Assembly: GCA_022578605.1 (NCBI GenBank)
Contig: MU394109.1
Span: 214,089 to 278,088, forward strand
Direction: 5' to 3'
Length of the DNA: 64,000 nucleotides
Origin: Camillea tinctor
Lineage: Eukaryota > Ascomycota > Sordariomycetes > Xylariales > Xylariaceae
Made by a program: the position numbers and the translations under genes. This document shows, one piece after another, positions 60,641 through 64,000 of the stretch (position 1 is the stretch's first letter; each line of letters opens with the position of its first letter). Under the pieces are notes generated by a model. That model was not told the origin of the DNA. It saw only the letters and a list, made by a program, of their open reading frames with translations, and searched no databases.

Positions 60641-63600
60641 TAACTGTTGATTTTAAGTAGGTTGCCATAAGGTGTATTATTAATGTAAAAAAAAAAAATA
60701 CCATAAGCTTTAAGAGCTTATTAAATATTTTATATATAGCATAAATATAAGACGCATAAACTACTTATTTTAACACTTTTACTTAAACCACACTGTTACT
60801 AACAATAAGATATATAATAAAGCTTTATAGCTTATAAAGTACTATAAAGTGCCTTTAAGAAGTTTATTTATTTTTTTCCTTTTTTTTTTTATACGTTAAT
60901 TTATATCTTAATTTTTAATATTTTATAAACTTGCTAAAACTTAAAAAACTATTGTAAAAAAAATATAAAAAAAAAAGTATTTTATAAAACTTTTTATAGC
61001 CAAATAAGCTATATATAGTCTTTTACGCAAAAGTCGTTATTTTTAATAAACGCTTTATTTTTTATAACGGCTTAATTTTTAACTTTTTTTATAGAATATA
61101 TAAAGCATTTATTTTGCTTATTAAATTTAATATTGACGTTATACTAAACTTCCAATTTTTTCGTTTTTTATCGTACGTATTTAATAAAAGTCTATTATTT
61201 GCTAAATAAGGCATTTTTTACTTTAATCTTGCTAAAAACTAACTTTAAATTATAATTTTAAAATACTACAACTTTGCTTTTTTTTAAGTTTATAATTATT
61301 ACTATAATATAGCAATGCTAAATAGCATCTTTTTAAAAGTTTTTTATTAATTACTTTATAAATATATTAAATAATTTAATTTAAGTTTATTTTTTATATT
61401 TTTTTATATTATAAAACGTATTAAAAATGTTTTGCGCTATAACGTTATTTATTTTATAAGTTACTTAAATTTTTTTTTTTTGCTACTACTAAACAATATT
61501 GCTTAAAAATATATATAAAAAAAATTGCTTTATAAGTCGCTATATTAACTAAAGTAGCTAATTAGTTGTTTTTTTAATAAAGTAAAATTACTTAAAAGTT
61601 TTTTTAAAGCAGTAAAATATGCAGTATTTAATATTATTTTAAAATAAAATATGTTAATAATTAAGGTTTTTTTAAGTTAGCTTTAAAGTACTTTTATAAA
61701 TATTAAAACGATTATGCGTTATAAATATTTACTATTTTAAAAAATAATTAAATAGTTGCAAAATAATAGTTAATAGTTTGCTTTTTTATTAATGCGCTAA
61801 TAAAATATTTTTTTGTAAATTACGTAATATAGCTTTATAAAAAAGCAAAATGTTAAAAACTTTAAATTAACGTTAAAATAGTAAGCTTTTATTTACTTTA
61901 AGCTTAAAGCATTTTTAAATATAATAAATTTATTTTTAAAAAGTACTTTAATAAATTTATTAGCTATTTATTTATAAATAAAAACGTATTTAACGTTTAC
62001 TTTTCTTAAAGCTTATTTTTTACGCACAAAATAATATTAAATTGCTATATACTTTATATAAGCGTAAAATTAAAGGTTTTTAACTAAAGCTATTACTCTT
62101 TAATTATTACTATAAATAATAGTTACTTTTAACTTTTTTTTTATATTTAGTTTACTTAATAGTTTCTTTAATTAAATAGCTTTTTTTGTAATTTATATTT
62201 TGTTAATATATTTAGCTTTATACGACAATAAAAATATAATGGCTTATCGTTTTAAGCTTTAATTAATAGCACTACTACCAACATTAAAAACGTAACTTAA
62301 AGTAAAACGCTAAGTTTTGTAATTTTTAACCTAATTTGCATTAATATAATTTATTAAGTTTTATAGCTTTTTACGGTATATTAATTTTAAATTAATAGTT
62401 TTTTTAAAATATTTAAAAATTTTTTTAATTACTTTAATATAAATTTTATTAAGTTTAATTAAATATTTACTGCAAAAAAAAACAGTATATACTATATTAA
62501 GTTTAATGCTTAATATAATATATATTAATAACTTTATAGCTTTTATATATTAACTTTTATTTTTTAAGCTAAAAACGTAGTTTTGCAAAAAAGGTTTTAT
62601 AAAGCTAATTTTTATAAATATTGCTTTAAAAGTTACATTTTACATATTAAACTTTTTAAGTACTTTTTTTAAATAAACTTGTTAACTAAAGTAAATAGCT
62701 TTATTTTTTTTATTTTTTTTAACTAACATTTTTAAGTAAAATAAATAAAGTTTTAAATTTAACATTTTAAACTTTTTATTTAAAGCAAATTTAATGCTAT
62801 TTACTTTTTTTTTTAAAAAACCAACAATAAGTAAATTATTTACATATATAGCAATATAAATATATTTTTTTACAAATATACTAACGTTTACGTTTAAAAA
62901 AATAAATCTTTATTTTTTTATAAACAATGCTAACGTTTCGTACTAAATTTTAAGTGCTTATTTAAGTTTATATAATGCTTTATATAACTTATAAACTTTA
63001 TTAATGCTGTTATTAAATTTAAACAATTATTATACGTATATTTTTTTTATAATAGCACCGTAAAAAAAAGCAGTTTTAACGTTTATTTATTTTAATTTAA
63101 AATTTAAAGCCGCAGCTATAACAAAAATAGCTTTATAACTTATAAATTTTACTATAAACATAAATGTTTTATTATAATTTATTTTTTTTACTTACTTAAA
63201 ACTTTTAATAACTTAATAAGCTTTATAACGCACAATTTTATTATTAATACTTTTTTTTAGCTTATATATTTACTTGCTACTAAAAGCTTTATGTTTTTTT
63301 AATAACTATATTAATGTTTAAATGCAATTATTAATTAATAACTTATATTTGCTATTTATAACTTTATACTAGCTATATTAATAAACATTATTTTTAGTTT
63401 ATTTTAATAATTTAAGTTTTATTAATTTAATATTTAAAAATACGCATATTATGCTTATTAAACATACTATAATTTAAAATAAATTAAAGTTATTTAATAT
63501 ATACTTTTTTTTATTATGTAAAATTAATAGTTTATATTTATTTTACTTTTTAATAAATTTTAAGCGTAAATATAAGTAATTTTAATAAAGTTTTAATGCT

Positions 63601-64000
63601 ATAATAATAATTAAATTACGCATTTTAAACTCGTTTTTAAAAGTAAAGTTTATAGTAATAAGCGTAATTTTTTTACTATTAAAAAATTTAATATTTAACT
63701 ATAATAAAATAATTGCTTTATTAAAAGTTTTTTTAACAATATTAACATAATTTTTAATAAACTATTTAAGCAGTTTAAGCTTTAAGTTTTTCCTTATTTA
63801 TAAAAATAGCAATTTAAATTTTACTTATTTATTAATTATTTATATAGCAGTTTTTTTTTTACTATAAAGTGCTTTTATAAGTAGCTTAAGTACCTTTTTT
63901 ATAAATATATAAAAGTATTTTTTTTAAAAAAAAACATTATTAGCATAAATTACTTTGCTAAATTTTAAAAAAATAATATAGTTATATATATTATTTTTTT
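60640..64000 (-). mobile_element. RIP-degraded Ty1/copia retrotransposon (pol part, truncated by window end)
   Basis: Extremely AT-rich DNA whose minus strand still spells copia pol motifs with G-to-A and C-to-T changes. At 62941-62999, VYKLYKALYKLK-stop-ALKI-stop-Y matches the reverse transcriptase block K-A-L-Y-G-L-K-Q-A-P-R-x-W-Y, with Gln and Trp turned into stops. At 62820-62846, YVNNLLIVG is the catalytic YVDDLLIVG with both Asp changed to Asn. At 62643-62699, IYFS-stop-QVYLKKVLKKFNM is the end of that domain. At 62206-62235, LLSYKAKYI recalls the RNase H block L-S-T-x-E-A-E-Y. Many stops make it dead. Integrase and gag would lie beyond 64000. The 3' LTR should be near 60640-61900, but its edges are not readable. 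C is kept mainly outside CpA, as expected for RIP. Confidence 0.85.

Noticed and set aside
60640..64000. Possibility that the AT-rich block is mitochondrial DNA or a centromere-like satellite.
   Set aside because: Copia reverse transcriptase and RNase H motifs can be read through on the minus strand with RIP-type changes, and no tandem satellite unit or mitochondrial gene is seen.

Overview
This window looks like nuclear DNA of a filamentous ascomycete. The genes carry many short GT-AG introns (about 50-230 nt), the families are typically fungal, and the last 3.4 kb is an extremely AT-rich block with the signature of repeat-induced point mutation (RIP) over a Ty1/copia retrotransposon. A Sordariomycete-type genome fits best, but this is inference; there is no rRNA operon or phylogenetic marker to place it further. 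I support 16 intact genes, one clear pseudogene and one decayed retroelement.

Left part (1-20 kb). After 3 kb without a recognisable gene, an anion:cation symporter-type MFS permease (3117-5201 +) faces an Fe(II)/2-oxoglutarate oxygenase (5453-6869 -) tail to tail. A kinase-fold (APH family) protein that seems to have lost catalytic residues follows (10223-11257 +), then a CNNM/Mam3-type membrane protein (11721-13912 -). Next is a divergent pair for aromatic-ring catabolism: 3-carboxy-cis,cis-muconate lactonizing enzyme (15501-16744 -) and an intradiol ring-cleavage dioxygenase (18250-19345 +). They share a 1.5-kb intergenic region and probably act in successive steps of the 3-oxoadipate route.

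Middle part (20-48 kb). A ZIP zinc transporter (21950-23509 -) and a Mn-type cation diffusion facilitator (25433-27510 +) stand head to head. With the CNNM/Mam3 gene this makes three metal-homeostasis families within 16 kb. Then come mitochondrial heme A synthase COX15 (30205-31726 +), a two-part protein with a fungal NLR-type N-terminal domain and ankyrin repeats (33078-34532 +), an ABCG half-transporter with a Cys-rich ectodomain (35521-38631 +), a flavin amine oxidase (39926-41556 +) and a secreted GMC flavin oxidoreductase (45621-47894 +).

Right part (48-64 kb). This stretch is accessory-looking and repeat-rich: a diverged tandem repeat, LTR-like remnants and an amidase pseudogene with several independent lesions (50606-51745 +). 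It also holds an OST-alpha/TMEM184 membrane protein with a GC-AG intron (54244-55888 +), a small orphan beta-rich protein (56178-56771 -), a three-exon GFA/CENP-V zinc protein (58092-58733 +), and finally the RIP-mutated copia element from about 60.64 kb to the end. I found no CRISPR array and no convincing tRNA, and no single new multi-gene system. The most novel items are the APH pseudokinase, the NLR-domain/ankyrin protein, the ring-cleavage gene pair and the family of CTAGGT-containing palindromes.
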